Shown here: positions 1 through 7,799 of the stretch, in pieces
Layout: each line of letters starts with the position of its first letter
Position numbering within the stretch: position 1 is the first letter of the stretch
Source: an uncultured Flammeovirgaceae bacterium
Lineage (GTDB): Bacteria > Bacteroidota > Bacteroidia > Cytophagales > Cyclobacteriaceae
Reading direction: 5' to 3'
DNA length: 11,242 bases
Assembly: GCA_946886805.1 (NCBI GenBank)
Contig: CAMPJM010000090.1
Span: 1-11,242 of the forward strand
Position numbers and translations under genes: made by a program
Notes under the pieces: model-generated
Databases searched by the model: none
What the model was told of the DNA's origin: nothing
Seen by the model: only the letters and a program-made list of their open reading frames with translations

Positions 1-4
1 TCAA

Positions 5-520
5 TTATTGAATTGTAAATCTTTCGGGAATAATCATAGCAGAAGGGATCTCTGCCTTTAGCGTTTGATAGGCTTTCTGCGCTTCAATCCGATCTAAAAA
101 TTTGCCCACCTTTACCTTGTAATTAGGCTGTAAGTATTGGATTTGAGGTCTTGACTCAGGAATTAAGCGGTACACCATATCTTTAATCTGCGTAGCGGCG
201 TCCCTGCTATTTCCCGTGTATACCTGAATAGTGAACCCTGAGATCGGCTTATCCTTATTGTCTTCAGCAATAGTCGCCAGCTTTTCATTTATTTCCTGAG
301 TTATTTCCAGGTTTGTTTGTATTTTTCCCTCCACAGGATTTTCAGTCACAACTGGCTTTGGCTCATTTTCAGCAATTACTGCTTCATAATCAATTCTATG
401 AACGCTCAGGTCTTCCTGATAAGCACTTTTGTTATCACTACCGGACATAGACGTACTTGTAGTACAACCAAAAAAGCCGGCAATGACAGAATATAAAAAG
501 AAATAATTCACAACCCTCAT
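5..520 (-). CDS. SPOR-domain lipoprotein
   Basis: This encodes a small putative envelope lipoprotein of 171 residues. From the ATG at 518-520 it begins with a short hydrophobic signal peptide (MRVVNYFFLYSVIAGFFGC) ending in a plausible lipobox, FFG|C, with Cys19 as the lipidated residue. A low-complexity linker of about 75 residues follows. The C-terminal ~75 residues (about 94-171) match the SPOR fold: FTIQVYTG opening strand, a helix, then YKVKVGKF and a second helix with EAQKAY. SPOR domains in characterised proteins bind septal peptidoglycan glycans lacking stem peptides, so a division or cell-wall role is inferred. The open frame extends upstream to a TTG at 554-556, but the ATG places the signal peptide at the true N-terminus and is preferred. 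It lies 81 bases downstream of the secA stop with no clear terminator between them, so cotranscription is likely. Confidence 0.8.
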   Translation of the reverse strand: MRVVNYFFLYSVIAGFFGCTTSTSMSGSDNKSAYQEDLSVHRIDYEAVIAENEPKPVVTENPVEGKIQTNLEITQEINEKLATIAEDNKDKPISGFTIQVYTGNSRDAATQIKDMVYRLIPESRPQIQYLQPNYKVKVGKFLDRIEAQKAYQTLKAEIPSAMIIPERFTIQ

Positions 521-601
521 TTGTATGTTATTAATATTAACAGAAATTCCTTCCAATTATTATCCTGAAAAGATATTCCCAATTATTTTATGATAACTTA
601 T

Positions 602-3600
602 TTACTCCCCTATTAAGACACATTTATTATTGACCAAATCTTCCTCCACAGTTTTATATTTCACATCCTTCTTAACGGTTCCATCAGGATATTGAACACT
701 CACTCTATCATTTCTACCGGCCACTTTCGTAGATTTAATTGGAGAGACTTTTTCAACCGGAGGCCTGTTTCGTGTGTCTGTATTTTTTCCTGCCAAAAGA
801 GAATGGCTTTCTTCTTTCGTCTCATTAAGTTTTTGGCTGCTACGCTGTGGGACTCTCGCCTCCCTGACATCCTCAGGTTGCTGCACCGGAAGGTCTGCCT
901 TTAACAAGAAAGAAATTGTGTCTTCATTTACTTTGGCAAGGAATGCTTTAAACAACTGGAACGCTTCAAATTTATAAATCAATAAAGGATCCTTTTGTTC
1001 ATATACAGCATTTTGTACCGACTGTTTCAAATCATCCATTTCCCTCAAATGTTCTTTCCAGGCTTGATCTATAAAAGCCAGGGTAGCAAATTTTTCCATG
1101 GATTTTATTAGCTCCCCACAATGAGTCTCAACACTCTTTTTCAGATTCGATGTAATGCCTATTTGCTTTTTCCTGTCAGTAAATGGCACTAAAATATCAC
1201 CTATAGTAGCACCCTTTTTTTGATAGATATCATTGATTATCGGAAAAGCCTTTTCCGCAATAGCTTTGTTCTTTTGTTGATAATGGCCATAGGAAGCATC
1301 ATACAACTGTCTGGAAAGATCCTCAGCAGTAATTTTACTAAATTCTTCATGTGTAATAGGGTAATCTATACCTAGTACACTCAGCGTATTTAACTTAAAA
1401 CTATCATAATCGTCGCCTCCTTTACTATTCAACACTATATCCTCACAGGTGTCATATAACATGTTCATGATATCCAGTTGAAGCCTTTCGCCAAATAAAG
1501 CATTCCTTCGTCTGGTATAAATTACCTCACGCTGAGAGTTCATTACGTCGTCATACTCCAACAGCCTCTTTCTAATGCCGAAGTTATTTTCTTCTACTTT
1601 TTTCTGGGCTCTTTCAATGGATTTGGTAATCATGGAGTGCTGAATAACCTCCCCTTCTTCCAGACCCATTCTGTCCATTAACCGGGCGATCCTGTCAGAC
1701 CCGAAAAGCCGCATTAAATTATCCTCCAGGGAAACAAAGAATTGTGTGGAACCCACGTCTCCCTGTCTACCGGAACGGCCTCTTAGCTGCCTGTCCACCC
1801 TCCGCGACTCGTGCCTTTCTGTACCTACAATGGCCAATCCTCCCGCAGCCTTAGACTCAGGACTAAGTTTTATATCTGTACCACGACCCGCCATGTTTGT
1901 TGCAATGGTCACAGTTCCCGATTTTCCCGCTTCTGCCACCACTTCTGCCTCTCGTTGGTGCTGCTTGGCATTTAAAACCTGATGGTTAATACTTCTCAGT
2001 TTTAGCATCCTGCTCAACAGCTCAGAAATCTCCACTGAGGTGGTTCCAACCAACACAGGTCGCCCTGCCTTCGTTAATTCGCTGATCTCATCCGCAACCG
2101 CGTTAAATTTTTCCCTCACTGTCTTGTAAACCTTATCTTCCCGATCATCTCTAACTATAGGCCTGTTGGTAGGGATTACTACCACATCTAACTTATAGAT
2201 CTCCCAAAACTCCCCTGCCTCCGTTTCTGCAGTACCAGTCATACCGGCAAGTTTGTGGTACATTCTAAAATAGTTTTGGAGCGTTACTGTTGCATAGGTT
2301 TGGGTAGCATCCTCAACTTTCACATTTTCCTTTGCTTCAATTGCCTGGTGCAGCCCATCGGAATACCTTCTGCCTTCCATTACCCGACCTGTCTGCTCAT
2401 CAACAATTTTCACCTTACCATCTACTAAGATATATTCGGTATCTTTTTCGAAAAGCGTATAAGCCTTGAGGAGTTGATTAATTGTATGAATTCTTTGTGC
2501 CTTTACAGAATAATCTTTGATGAATTCTTCTTTCTTTTTAAGCTTCTCATCATCAGTCAAAGAACTATCATTCTCAAGATTTGCAATTTCTATTCCAATG
2601 TCCGGAAGAATAAAAAAGCTAGTATCTTCACCGTCACCTGTAATTAAATCAATTCCTTTTTCCGTCAGATCAATGCTGTTGTGCTTTTCATCTATCGTAA
2701 AATATAGTGGGAGATCAGCTTCCGGCATTAGCTTGGAATTATCCTGTAGATAGTAATTCTCGGTTTTTTGAAGAATTTGGCGATTCCCGGTTTCACTCAA
2801 GAATTTGATCAAAGGCTTGTACTTAGGAAGCCCTCTGTACGCTCTGAATAAAGGATCACCAGCATTCTTTTCATCCCCTTCTTTTAATTTTTTCTTGGCC
2901 TCCAGCAGAAAATCACTTACCAGTTTCTTCTGAGCATCTACCAATTTTGCAATTCGAGGTTTTAGATCATAGAATTCATGCTCATCTCCCTTGGGTACTG
3001 GGCCCGAAATAATAAGTGGTGTCCGCGCATCATCGATCAGTACGGAATCCACCTCATCTACCATGGCAAAATGATGCTTTCTTTGTACGAGATCCTGAGG
3101 GTCGCGCGACATGTTATCTCTTAAATAGTCAAAGCCAAATTCATTGTTGGTGCCGTAGGTAATATCGGCCTTATAGGCTTTCCTCCGCTGCTCACTATTT
3201 GGGGCATAGGTGTCAATACAATCTATGGACATGCCATGGAACTGAAATAGCGGGGCCATCCATTCTGAATCCCGCTTAGCCAAATAGCTGTTTACTGTTA
3301 CCACATGTACGCCCCTATCTGCAAGCGCATTTAGAAATGCGGGGAGCGTAGCAACCAGCGTTTTACCTTCACCTGTCGCCATTTCGGCTATTTTTCCCTG
3401 ATGCAAAACCACGCCACCTATAAGCTGCACATCATAATGCAACATGTCCCAGACCACCTCAGTACCGCCCGCTAACCATTTGTTGGCCCAGATAGCCTTG
3501 TCACCTTCTATGGTAACATTGGAATGCGTGCTTGCATATTCCTTATCATGCATGGAAGCGGTCACTTCCAATTTTCCATTGTCTTTAAAGCGCCTTGCTG

Positions 3601-3964
3601 TTTCCTTCACAATAGCAAAAGCATCAGGCAGTACCTTTAAAAGCACCTCCTCCAATTCCTTATTTCTATCCTCCTCAAGCTTATCTATTTCATTGAAAAC
3701 AGCCTCTTTGCTGTCTATATCCAGATCGGGATTATCTTCAACCTTCTGATGCAATACTGCTATTTTGTCATCTATTGCTTTTAAATCCTCTCTAATTACA
3801 GCACGTACTTCTGCCGTTTTGGCTCTTAGTTCATCATCGCTTAAACCCGATAATTTGCTAAAAGCTGCATTTATCTTGTCTACATAAGGCAAAATCTCCT
3901 TAATATCTTTATCTGATTTGTTGCCAAACATTTTGGCCAGCCCTTTTGTAAGAAAATCTAACAT
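602..3964 (-). CDS. secA: Preprotein translocase ATPase SecA
   Basis: SecA is the ATP-driven motor that pushes unfolded preproteins through the SecYEG channel at the inner membrane. The 1120-residue product has all the expected DEAD-like motor motifs: Walker A MATGEGKT at 195-202, [16 protein letters not shown] at 270-285, Walker B DEVDS at 303-307, [10 protein letters not shown] at 573-582, [11 protein letters not shown] at 690-700, and the arginine-finger region ending GRSGRQGD near 729-736. The helical scaffold region around 774-820 and the two-helix-finger region follow. It is longer than E. coli SecA (901 residues), with extra charged segments near 55-110 and 350-490, as is typical of Bacteroidota. 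The C-terminus ([18 protein letters not shown]...) lacks the cysteine-rich zinc-binding motif seen in proteobacterial SecA. The start ATG has no Shine-Dalgarno sequence. A SPOR lipoprotein follows on the same strand. Confidence 0.99.
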   Translation of the reverse strand: MLDFLTKGLAKMFGNKSDKDIKEILPYVDKINAAFSKLSGLSDDELRAKTAEVRAVIREDLKAIDDKIAVLHQKVEDNPDLDIDSKEAVFNEIDKLEEDRNKELEEVLLKVLPDAFAIVKETARRFKDNGKLEVTASMHDKEYASTHSNVTIEGDKAIWANKWLAGGTEVVWDMLHYDVQLIGGVVLHQGKIAEMATGEGKTLVATLPAFLNALADRGVHVVTVNSYLAKRDSEWMAPLFQFHGMSIDCIDTYAPNSEQRRKAYKADITYGTNNEFGFDYLRDNMSRDPQDLVQRKHHFAMVDEVDSVLIDDARTPLIISGPVPKGDEHEFYDLKPRIAKLVDAQKKLVSDFLLEAKKKLKEGDEKNAGDPLFRAYRGLPKYKPLIKFLSETGNRQILQKTENYYLQDNSKLMPEADLPLYFTIDEKHNSIDLTEKGIDLITGDGEDTSFFILPDIGIEIANLENDSSLTDDEKLKKKEEFIKDYSVKAQRIHTINQLLKAYTLFEKDTEYILVDGKVKIVDEQTGRVMEGRRYSDGLHQAIEAKENVKVEDATQTYATVTLQNYFRMYHKLAGMTGTAETEAGEFWEIYKLDVVVIPTNRPIVRDDREDKVYKTVREKFNAVADEISELTKAGRPVLVGTTSVEISELLSRMLKLRSINHQVLNAKQHQREAEVVAEAGKSGTVTIATNMAGRGTDIKLSPESKAAGGLAIVGTERHESRRVDRQLRGRSGRQGDVGSTQFFVSLEDNLMRLFGSDRIARLMDRMGLEEGEVIQHSMITKSIERAQKKVEENNFGIRKRLLEYDDVMNSQREVIYTRRRNALFGERLQLDIMNMLYDTCEDIVLNSKGGDDYDSFKLNTLSVLGIDYPITHEEFSKITAEDLSRQLYDASYGHYQQKNKAIAEKAFPIINDIYQKKGATIGDILVPFTDRKKQIGITSNLKKSVETHCGELIKSMEKFATLAFIDQAWKEHLREMDDLKQSVQNAVYEQKDPLLIYKFEAFQLFKAFLAKVNEDTISFLLKADLPVQQPEDVREARVPQRSSQKLNETKEESHSLLAGKNTDTRNRPPVEKVSPIKSTKVAGRNDRVSVQYPDGTVKKDVKYKTVEEDLVNNKCVLIGE

Positions 3965-4121
3965 AAGTTTATTTTGATATAGTACCCTTTGATAAAGGTC
4001 TTTTTAAATTTATTTAATTGTGTAAACTTCCAGAATCGCTCTTAAATTATTCCATTTCCCGAAATCGTTTCAGGATAAAATCACTTAAAATGATGGCAAG
4101 AAATTTACCATTTCTTTTTTA

Positions 4122-4154
4122 ATTGTACAGCTTTTAAAATGTTAAATGTACAAT
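4122..4154 (-). repeat. Inverted repeat in secA leader
   Basis: ATTGTACA at 4122-4129 and TGTACAAT at 4147-4154 are perfect reverse complements separated by 17 AT-rich bases. If secA is transcribed from the -7 box at 4169-4176, this dyad falls in the first ~45 bases of the transcript as a hairpin; at the DNA level it could also be a binding site with two TGTACA half-sites. The symmetry is seen directly; either function is inference. Confidence 0.4.
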
Positions 4155-4168
4155 CATATTTTAATTAT

Positions 4169-4176
4169 CAAACATA
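4169..4176 (-). promoter_or_regulatory. Possible secA promoter -7 box
   Basis: Read on the minus strand the bases are TATGTTTG, an exact fit to the Bacteroidota -7 consensus TAnnTTTG. It is the only exact match in the dapF-secA gap. No TTG -33 element is visible 19-21 bases upstream, so support is partial. Use of this site would give secA an untranslated leader of roughly 200 bases. Confidence 0.35.
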
Positions 4177-4271
4177 CTGCCATTGTTTATATTGGCATAT
4201 CTAACTTCGCGGCGCAACACTTAATTTGTAATGCGAGTAACCATAATATGCCTCTAATATTCCCCGATTAT

Positions 4272-4292
4272 AAAAATAGCATGCCCTTGCTA
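4272..4292 (-). terminator. dapF: Possible weak terminator after dapF
   Basis: On the minus strand, 9 bases past the dapF stop, TAGCA-AGGGCA-TGCTA forms a 5-bp stem with a 6-base loop and is followed directly by TTTTTA. The geometry is that of an intrinsic terminator, but the stem is short and mostly AT, so it may be leaky or fortuitous. It would separate dapF transcription from secA. Confidence 0.35.
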
Positions 4293-4300
4293 ACCCACTA

Positions 4301-5074
4301 TTAAATCTCTACAGAACCTTTAAAAACTTCTTCAGCAGGACCTCGTAGATAAACATTTTTAAAACCTCCGTTCTCTCTCACGAAAGACACTTCCAACTGA
4401 CCGCCCAATGTTTGCACTGTCACGGGGCTTTTATAATCCATAAAACTTGCTGCCAGAGAGCAAGCTGTTACGCCAGTACCACAAGACAAAGTTTCGTCCT
4501 CCACCCCGCGTTCATAAGTCCTGACAAAAATCTGATTATCCCCATTTAAAGTCACAAAATTAACATTAGTGCCTTTTTGATGATAGCGGTCACTATTTCT
4601 GATCGCCTTACCTTCTTCATAGACAGGGAAGTCTTCAACAGATTCTACGAATTTAATATGATGCGGTGAACCGGTATTAATAAAATACGCTTCTTCAATT
4701 TTTTGAACATCCGAGACATCACCCATTTTCAAATTAACCAGTTCGTTCTTTATACTAGCTTCATGAAGACCGTCGATAGCCATAAATTTACATTGTACTC
4801 CAATCATACCTAACTGATGGGCAAACATTACAGCGCACCGGCTCCCATTGCCACACATGCTCTGACTGGCGTCTGCATTAAAATAAACCATTTCAAAATC
4901 CGACTCCTGATGAAACTGGATTAAAATGAGGCCATCAGCGCCAATTCCAAATTTTCTATCACAAAGTTTCCGTACCAAGTCATGATCTTCGCCATTAAAA
5001 ACTCCTTCACGATTATCAATCATCACAAAGTCATTTCCTGTACCCTGATATTTATGAAACTGCAAATTTTTCAT
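4301..5074 (-). CDS. dapF: Diaminopimelate epimerase
   Basis: DapF is a cofactor-independent racemase that converts LL- to meso-diaminopimelate, the last-but-one step of lysine synthesis and the source of the peptidoglycan cross-linking residue. Both signature blocks are present: the N-terminal KYQGTGNDFVMIDNR, and the two catalytic cysteine motifs MCGNGSRC (Cys74 counted from the chosen start) and ETLSCGTGVTAC (Cys198). The length (257 residues) is normal. I chose the ATG at 5072-5074 because MKNLQFHKYQGTGNDF matches where this family usually begins. An in-frame ATG at 5096-5098 would add eight residues (MLFKRFNS) and cannot be excluded. No Shine-Dalgarno sequence is evident for the chosen start. 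It appears to be a single-gene unit between the eroded oxidoreductase and secA. Confidence 0.97.
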   Translation of the reverse strand: MKNLQFHKYQGTGNDFVMIDNREGVFNGEDHDLVRKLCDRKFGIGADGLILIQFHQESDFEMVYFNADASQSMCGNGSRCAVMFAHQLGMIGVQCKFMAIDGLHEASIKNELVNLKMGDVSDVQKIEEAYFINTGSPHHIKFVESVEDFPVYEEGKAIRNSDRYHQKGTNVNFVTLNGDNQIFVRTYERGVEDETLSCGTGVTACSLAASFMDYKSPVTVQTLGGQLEVSFVRENGGFKNVYLRGPAEEVFKGSVEI

Positions 5075-5214
5075 CGAATTAAATCTTTTGAAGAGCATCT
5101 TCTTTGTAAACCTAGTTTAAAAAGACGATACTAGAGAAATAAAAATGTAAATATAAGGGATTAAAATGCTGTCGCAATAATTAGGCAGCGGTTTATAATG
5201 TAGCTTTTAAATTT

Positions 5215-5328
5215 TTAGGCTTTCACAATCATTTTCCCGGAATTTTCACCGGAAAAAAGACCTAAAAGTGCCGTCGGCAAATCTTCAAACCCTTCTTTGA
5301 TGGTTTCTGTATATTTAAGTTTCCTTCG
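5215..5328 (-). pseudogene. C-terminal remnant of NADP-dependent oxidoreductase
   Basis: Translating the minus strand back from the TAA at 5215-5217 gives a tail reading KLKYTETIKEGFEDLP then TALLGLFSGENSGKMIVKA. This is the characteristic C-terminus of the CurA/leukotriene B4 12-hydroxydehydrogenase-like branch of medium-chain reductases, which reduce alkenal or enone double bonds with NADPH. Only about 37 codons resemble the family. Upstream the frame turns into a lysine/glutamate-rich, unrelated sequence and reaches a stop at 5404-5406, so the cofactor-binding and catalytic domains (roughly 300 residues) are missing. I read it as a gene tail left by a deletion or by insertion of the adjacent toxin-antitoxin pair. 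The family assignment rests on remembered C-terminal motifs. Confidence 0.7.
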
Positions 5329-5391
5329 TTTAGCCTTTAAAGAAATCATCAGGCATAATGGTTCCTCTAAATCCTCCTCTTTTTTGCTATA

Positions 5392-5422
5392 TTGCTTTTT
5401 GTGTTATATAAAGGTAAATTTG
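5392..5422 (+). promoter_or_regulatory. Promoter of the antitoxin-toxin pair
   Basis: TTG at 5392-5394, 20 bases of spacing, then TAAATTTG at 5415-5422 match the Bacteroidota primary promoter pattern (TTG, 19-21 bases, TAnnTTTG). Transcription would start near 5428, about 24 bases before the antitoxin ATG. This is the best two-part promoter in the window. AAAAGG at 5443-5448 lies 3 bases before the ATG as a Shine-Dalgarno-like element, unlike the neighbouring genes. Confidence 0.6.
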
Positions 5423-5451
5423 TTATATTAAATAAGGCATTCAAAAGGTAA

Positions 5452-5679
5452 ATGGATAATCGCACTTATATGGAAATCATCACACTTAAAATTAAAAACA
5501 AAAACAAATTCCAGCATTTCTTGAATTTTATTAAGGACTTGGATTATGTGGAAGTAATCTCCTCAAACAAAAGAGAATCTGTTTCAGAGGATGATTTTTT
5601 TGCACTGACTGGGATGTGGGAAAAAAGAGATATAACCAAAGAAAATTTAAGAGCTAAGGCATGGCCAAAAACAAATTAA
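5452..5679 (+). CDS. VapB-like antitoxin
   Basis: This 75-residue charged protein is the probable antitoxin of a type II toxin-antitoxin pair. The assignment rests on three points. Its 3' end overlaps the start of a PIN-domain toxin frame (ATG at 5661-5663 inside the antitoxin's last codons). Its size is typical. Its C-terminus, FFALTGMWEKRDITKENLRAKAWPK, resembles the toxin-wrapping tail of small Bacteroidota antitoxins (ALxGxWxxRDI...LRxKAW). The N-terminal half (MEIITLKIKNKNKFQHF) could be a strand-helix segment, but I cannot assign a DNA-binding fold. A later ATG at 5470-5472 is a possible alternative start. Because the toxin gene next to it is frameshifted, this frame is apparently an intact antitoxin without a working local partner. 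In an intact pair it would bind VapC and repress the shared promoter. Confidence 0.6.
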   Translation: MDNRTYMEIITLKIKNKNKFQHFLNFIKDLDYVEVISSNKRESVSEDDFFALTGMWEKRDITKENLRAKAWPKTN

Positions 5680-6051
5680 TTCTCTGCGACCAATATTATA
5701 ATAGAACTTTCTAAAAACAATCTCCTTATTTCTCAGGAATTACAAACCATTGGATCTGCAAATATTGCCGTTAGCGCAGTATCTGCTGGTGAACTCATGT
5801 ACGGTGCTTTAAATAAAGCTGAGCTTGCAAAAATAAAAAAAGGTCTTAATGCCATACAAATTATCCACTTAGATGAAACTATTTCCGGAAAATGCCTCGA
5901 ATTGTTAGAAGGTTATTCGTTGAGCCATAACCTTGACGTACCGGATGCCCTGATTGCTGCGACAGCAATCACACATAATCTGCCCTTATATACACTTAAT
6001 TTAAAAGATTTTCGATTTATTGAAGGGATAAAACTGTATCTCAACAAATAA
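5661..6051 (+). pseudogene. vapC: VapC PIN-domain toxin, frameshifted
   Basis: An intact VapC would be a Mg2+-dependent PIN-domain RNase of about 130 residues. The frame opens at 5661 with MAKNKLILCD, ending on the expected first catalytic Asp (5688-5690), and then reaches TAA at 5712-5714. Shifting by one base at 5691 restores the family sequence: NIIIELSKNN, then SAVSAGELMYGAL with the acidic Glu (5791-5793), LDVPDALIAATAI with the next Asp (5944-5946), and LYTLNLKDF. The family expects DTN where this has GAC-C-AAT, so loss of two bases from a GACACCAAT-like sequence is the simplest explanation. The rest of the frame is open to 6051. The open frame starting at 5797 is therefore only the toxin's C-terminal two-thirds. 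A sequencing error is the main alternative to true inactivation. Confidence 0.8.
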
Positions 6052-6062
6052 AAACCACAAAC

Positions 6063-6090
6063 AAAAAAAAGACTGATCCTCTCGAACCAG
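6063..6090 (-). terminator. Intrinsic terminator of the rpsP-rplS operon
   Basis: On the minus strand, 31 bases past the rplS stop, CTGGTTC-GAGA-GGATCAG forms a 7-bp stem (two G-U pairs) capped by a GNRA-type GAGA tetraloop. TC and eight consecutive T residues follow (A tract at 6063-6070 on the plus strand). The G-U pairs become A-C mismatches on the other strand and no T tract follows there, so it works only for the ribosomal operon and not for the convergent toxin gene. Confidence 0.8.
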
Positions 6091-6121
6091 CCCTTTAGTC
6101 AAATTAATATTTTCTTTGCAA

Positions 6122-6475
6122 TTATATTTTTTCTTTGATCCTTGCGGCTTTACCTTGTCTGCCTCTTAGATAATATATACGAGCTTTTTTAACGGCACCC
6201 TGACGAACAACTTCAATTTTCTCGATATTCGGAGAAATAATTGGAAAAATTCTTTCAATACCAATACCATTTGAAACTTTTCTTACTGTAAAAGTTTCAC
6301 CGTTAGAGCTTGGGTTTTTTCTCTGGATCACAGTTCCCTGAAATTGCTGAATCCTTTCTTTGTTACCTTCACTAATTTTTACGTGAACATTGATAGTGTC
6401 ACCTGCTTTAAAAAAGGGAAAACTATTTCTCTTTTCCTTATACTCTTCCTCTACTAATTTTATAAGATCGCTCAT
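6122..6475 (-). CDS. rplS: 50S ribosomal protein L19
   Basis: L19 is a 117-residue component of the large ribosomal subunit that sits at the interface with the 30S subunit. The sequence is full length and shows the family core: [19 protein letters not shown] at about 25-43, [10 protein letters not shown] at 45-54, [18 protein letters not shown] at 62-79, and the basic tail [20 protein letters not shown]. It is the last gene of the rpsP-rimM-trmD-rplS operon, 114 bases after trmD. That gap is larger than the others in the operon and contains a -7 box, so it may have its own promoter as well as readthrough from upstream. A strong terminator follows. No Shine-Dalgarno sequence precedes the ATG. 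Confidence 0.99.
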   Translation of the reverse strand: MSDLIKLVEEEYKEKRNSFPFFKAGDTINVHVKISEGNKERIQQFQGTVIQRKNPSSNGETFTVRKVSNGIGIERIFPIISPNIEKIEVVRQGAVKKARIYYLRGRQGKAARIKEKI

Positions 6476-6515
6476 GATTTATTGATATTAATCTTTCTCG
6501 CCGAAAAATGAACTG

Positions 6516-6523
6516 CAAAGATA
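6516..6523 (-). promoter_or_regulatory. rplS: Possible internal promoter for rplS
   Basis: The minus strand reads TATCTTTG, an exact TAnnTTTG -7 box, 41 bases before the rplS ATG. The expected TTG -33 element is not present; the upstream stretch is a pure AT run. Transcription from here would give a leader of about 35 bases, a sensible length. Confidence 0.45.
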
Positions 6524-6589
6524 GAAATTTTTTATTTATATTTAAATTATAATTAAATAAATTATTTGATTATTCGGATGTAGCCGATT

Positions 6590-7264
6590 TTATTCCAACA
6601 AATCAGGTCTTCTTTTCTTTGTTCTTTCTACAGCCTGGTCAAAACGCCATTCGTCAATTTGTTTTTCATTGCCACTTAACAAAACATCAGGAACCTTCAA
6701 ACCCTGGTAATCATATGGCCTTGTATATACTGGCGGTGCTAACAACCCATCCTGAAAGGAGTCTGTGAGAGCAGATGTTTCGTCAGAAAGTACGCCCGGA
6801 ATTAAGCGGATAATTGCATCTGCTAAAACAGCGGCAGCCAATTCCCCACCCGAAAGCACATAATCACCCACACTTATTTCCCGTGTTATCAAAGTTTCCC
6901 GTATCCGTTCATCAATACCTTTATAATGACCGCATAAAATGATTATATTTTTCAACAGCGATATCTCATTTGCCGTGGACTGATTAAGGGTAACTCCATC
7001 CGGGGTCATGTAAATTATCTCATCGTATTGTCTTTCTTTTTTCAGATAATCAATACAATTTGCTATTGGTTCTATCATCATAACCATGCCGGCACCTCCA
7101 CCATAGGCATAGTCATCAACGTTTCGGTGTTTGGAAGAGGTAAAATCCCTAAGATCGTGCAGAAAAACGGAAACCAATTTTTTTTCTTTGGCTCTTTTAA
7201 TAATAGAATGGTCAAAAGGGCTTGCTAAAAGGGAGGGAAGGCAGGATATAATATCTATACGCAT
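6590..7264 (-). CDS. trmD: tRNA (guanine37-N1)-methyltransferase
   Basis: TrmD is a SPOUT-class enzyme that uses S-adenosylmethionine to methylate N1 of G37, next to the anticodon of Leu, Pro and Arg tRNAs, preventing +1 frameshifting. The 224-residue protein has a normal length. It begins [20 protein letters not shown] and carries [12 protein letters not shown] (50-61), [12 protein letters not shown] (110-121) and the trefoil-knot cofactor loop [14 protein letters not shown] (131-144). [11 protein letters not shown] contains the conserved Arg. [15 protein letters not shown] (169-183) contains the conserved acidic residue proposed as the general base. The C-terminal helical domain ([18 protein letters not shown]) contacts tRNA. 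It starts 2 bases after the rimM stop, implying translational coupling. Confidence 0.99.
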   Translation of the reverse strand: MRIDIISCLPSLLASPFDHSIIKRAKEKKLVSVFLHDLRDFTSSKHRNVDDYAYGGGAGMVMMIEPIANCIDYLKKERQYDEIIYMTPDGVTLNQSTANEISLLKNIIILCGHYKGIDERIRETLITREISVGDYVLSGGELAAAVLADAIIRLIPGVLSDETSALTDSFQDGLLAPPVYTRPYDYQGLKVPDVLLSGNEKQIDEWRFDQAVERTKKRRPDLLE

Positions 7265-7266
7265 AA

Positions 7267-7794
7267 TTAATCCTCCATATAAATTTTTAATAAGCCGTCC
7301 GGTAAGTTTACCGCTACAATTTTAAGGGTATGGTCTACAGATAATACCACATCGTCAACAATAGGGATCAAAACCTCCCTTTCTTTATATTGCATGGAAA
7401 TCAAATCCTGATGAGGTAAATTATAAATGGTGGCAATTTCACCCAATGTACCTTCTACCTGATCTTGCACCCTATAGCCAATGATGTCGTGAAAATAAAA
7501 CTGATCAGCGGCTAAGGCCGGCAATTTTGCCAAAGGCAGATACAGTGCCTTATTTTTTAAAGACTCTGCTGATTCAATATCATCAACCTCTTCAAATTTT
7601 ACAACCGCTTTATTACCTGAAATAGATAATCTTTCAATAAAAAATGGAATCAGTTTATTGTCGATATCAACAAAAACAGATTCCATCTTTTTATAGTTTT
7701 CAGGCACATCAACATCAAGATATGCCTGAATTTCTCCTTTTAACCCATGGATTTTAGCCACATACCCTAATTGGAAACATGCTTCAAAATCCAT
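7267..7794 (-). CDS. rimM: 16S rRNA maturation factor RimM
   Basis: RimM binds ribosomal protein S19 and the 30S head and promotes late 16S rRNA processing. The 175-residue product has the two expected domains. The N-terminal RimM barrel has the signature [18 protein letters not shown] at 9-26 and the [20 protein letters not shown] segment at 68-87. The C-terminal PRC-barrel runs from about 97 ([13 protein letters not shown]) to [11 protein letters not shown] and the closing LPDGLLKIY. It lies 5 bases after rpsP and 2 bases before trmD in the conserved operon order. Pairing with the S16 gene fits its role in small-subunit assembly. Confidence 0.98.
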   Translation of the reverse strand: MDFEACFQLGYVAKIHGLKGEIQAYLDVDVPENYKKMESVFVDIDNKLIPFFIERLSISGNKAVVKFEEVDDIESAESLKNKALYLPLAKLPALAADQFYFHDIIGYRVQDQVEGTLGEIATIYNLPHQDLISMQYKEREVLIPIVDDVVLSVDHTLKIVAVNLPDGLLKIYMED

Positions 7795-7799
7795 AAGAA

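Larger units (their letters stand above)
3965..4300. other. dapF-secA intergenic region
   Basis: This 336-base AT-rich gap between two minus-strand genes contains no gene that I can support. It holds a weak hairpin after dapF (4272-4292), a nested pair of inverted repeats (GGCATAT at 4194-4200 with ATATGCC at 4246-4252, and ACTTCGC/GCGAGT inside), one exact TAnnTTTG-type -7 box on the minus strand (4169-4176), and a perfect 8-bp inverted repeat (4122-4129 and 4147-4154) that would lie inside the secA leader. Only very short open frames are present. Confidence 0.6.

Noticed and set aside
692..3749. Several 64-101 codon plus-strand open frames across secA
   Set aside because: All lie antisense to a certain, highly conserved gene and resemble no protein.
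5797..6051. Open frame beginning MYGALNKAEL as an independent gene
   Set aside because: It starts in the middle of a PIN domain, at a Met just after the conserved Glu motif, with no ribosome binding site. It is the C-terminal part of the frameshifted VapC.
6574..6587. TCGG...CCGA hairpin just after trmD as a terminator
   Set aside because: The stem is only 4 bp and no T tract follows on the minus strand; operon read-through into rplS is expected.
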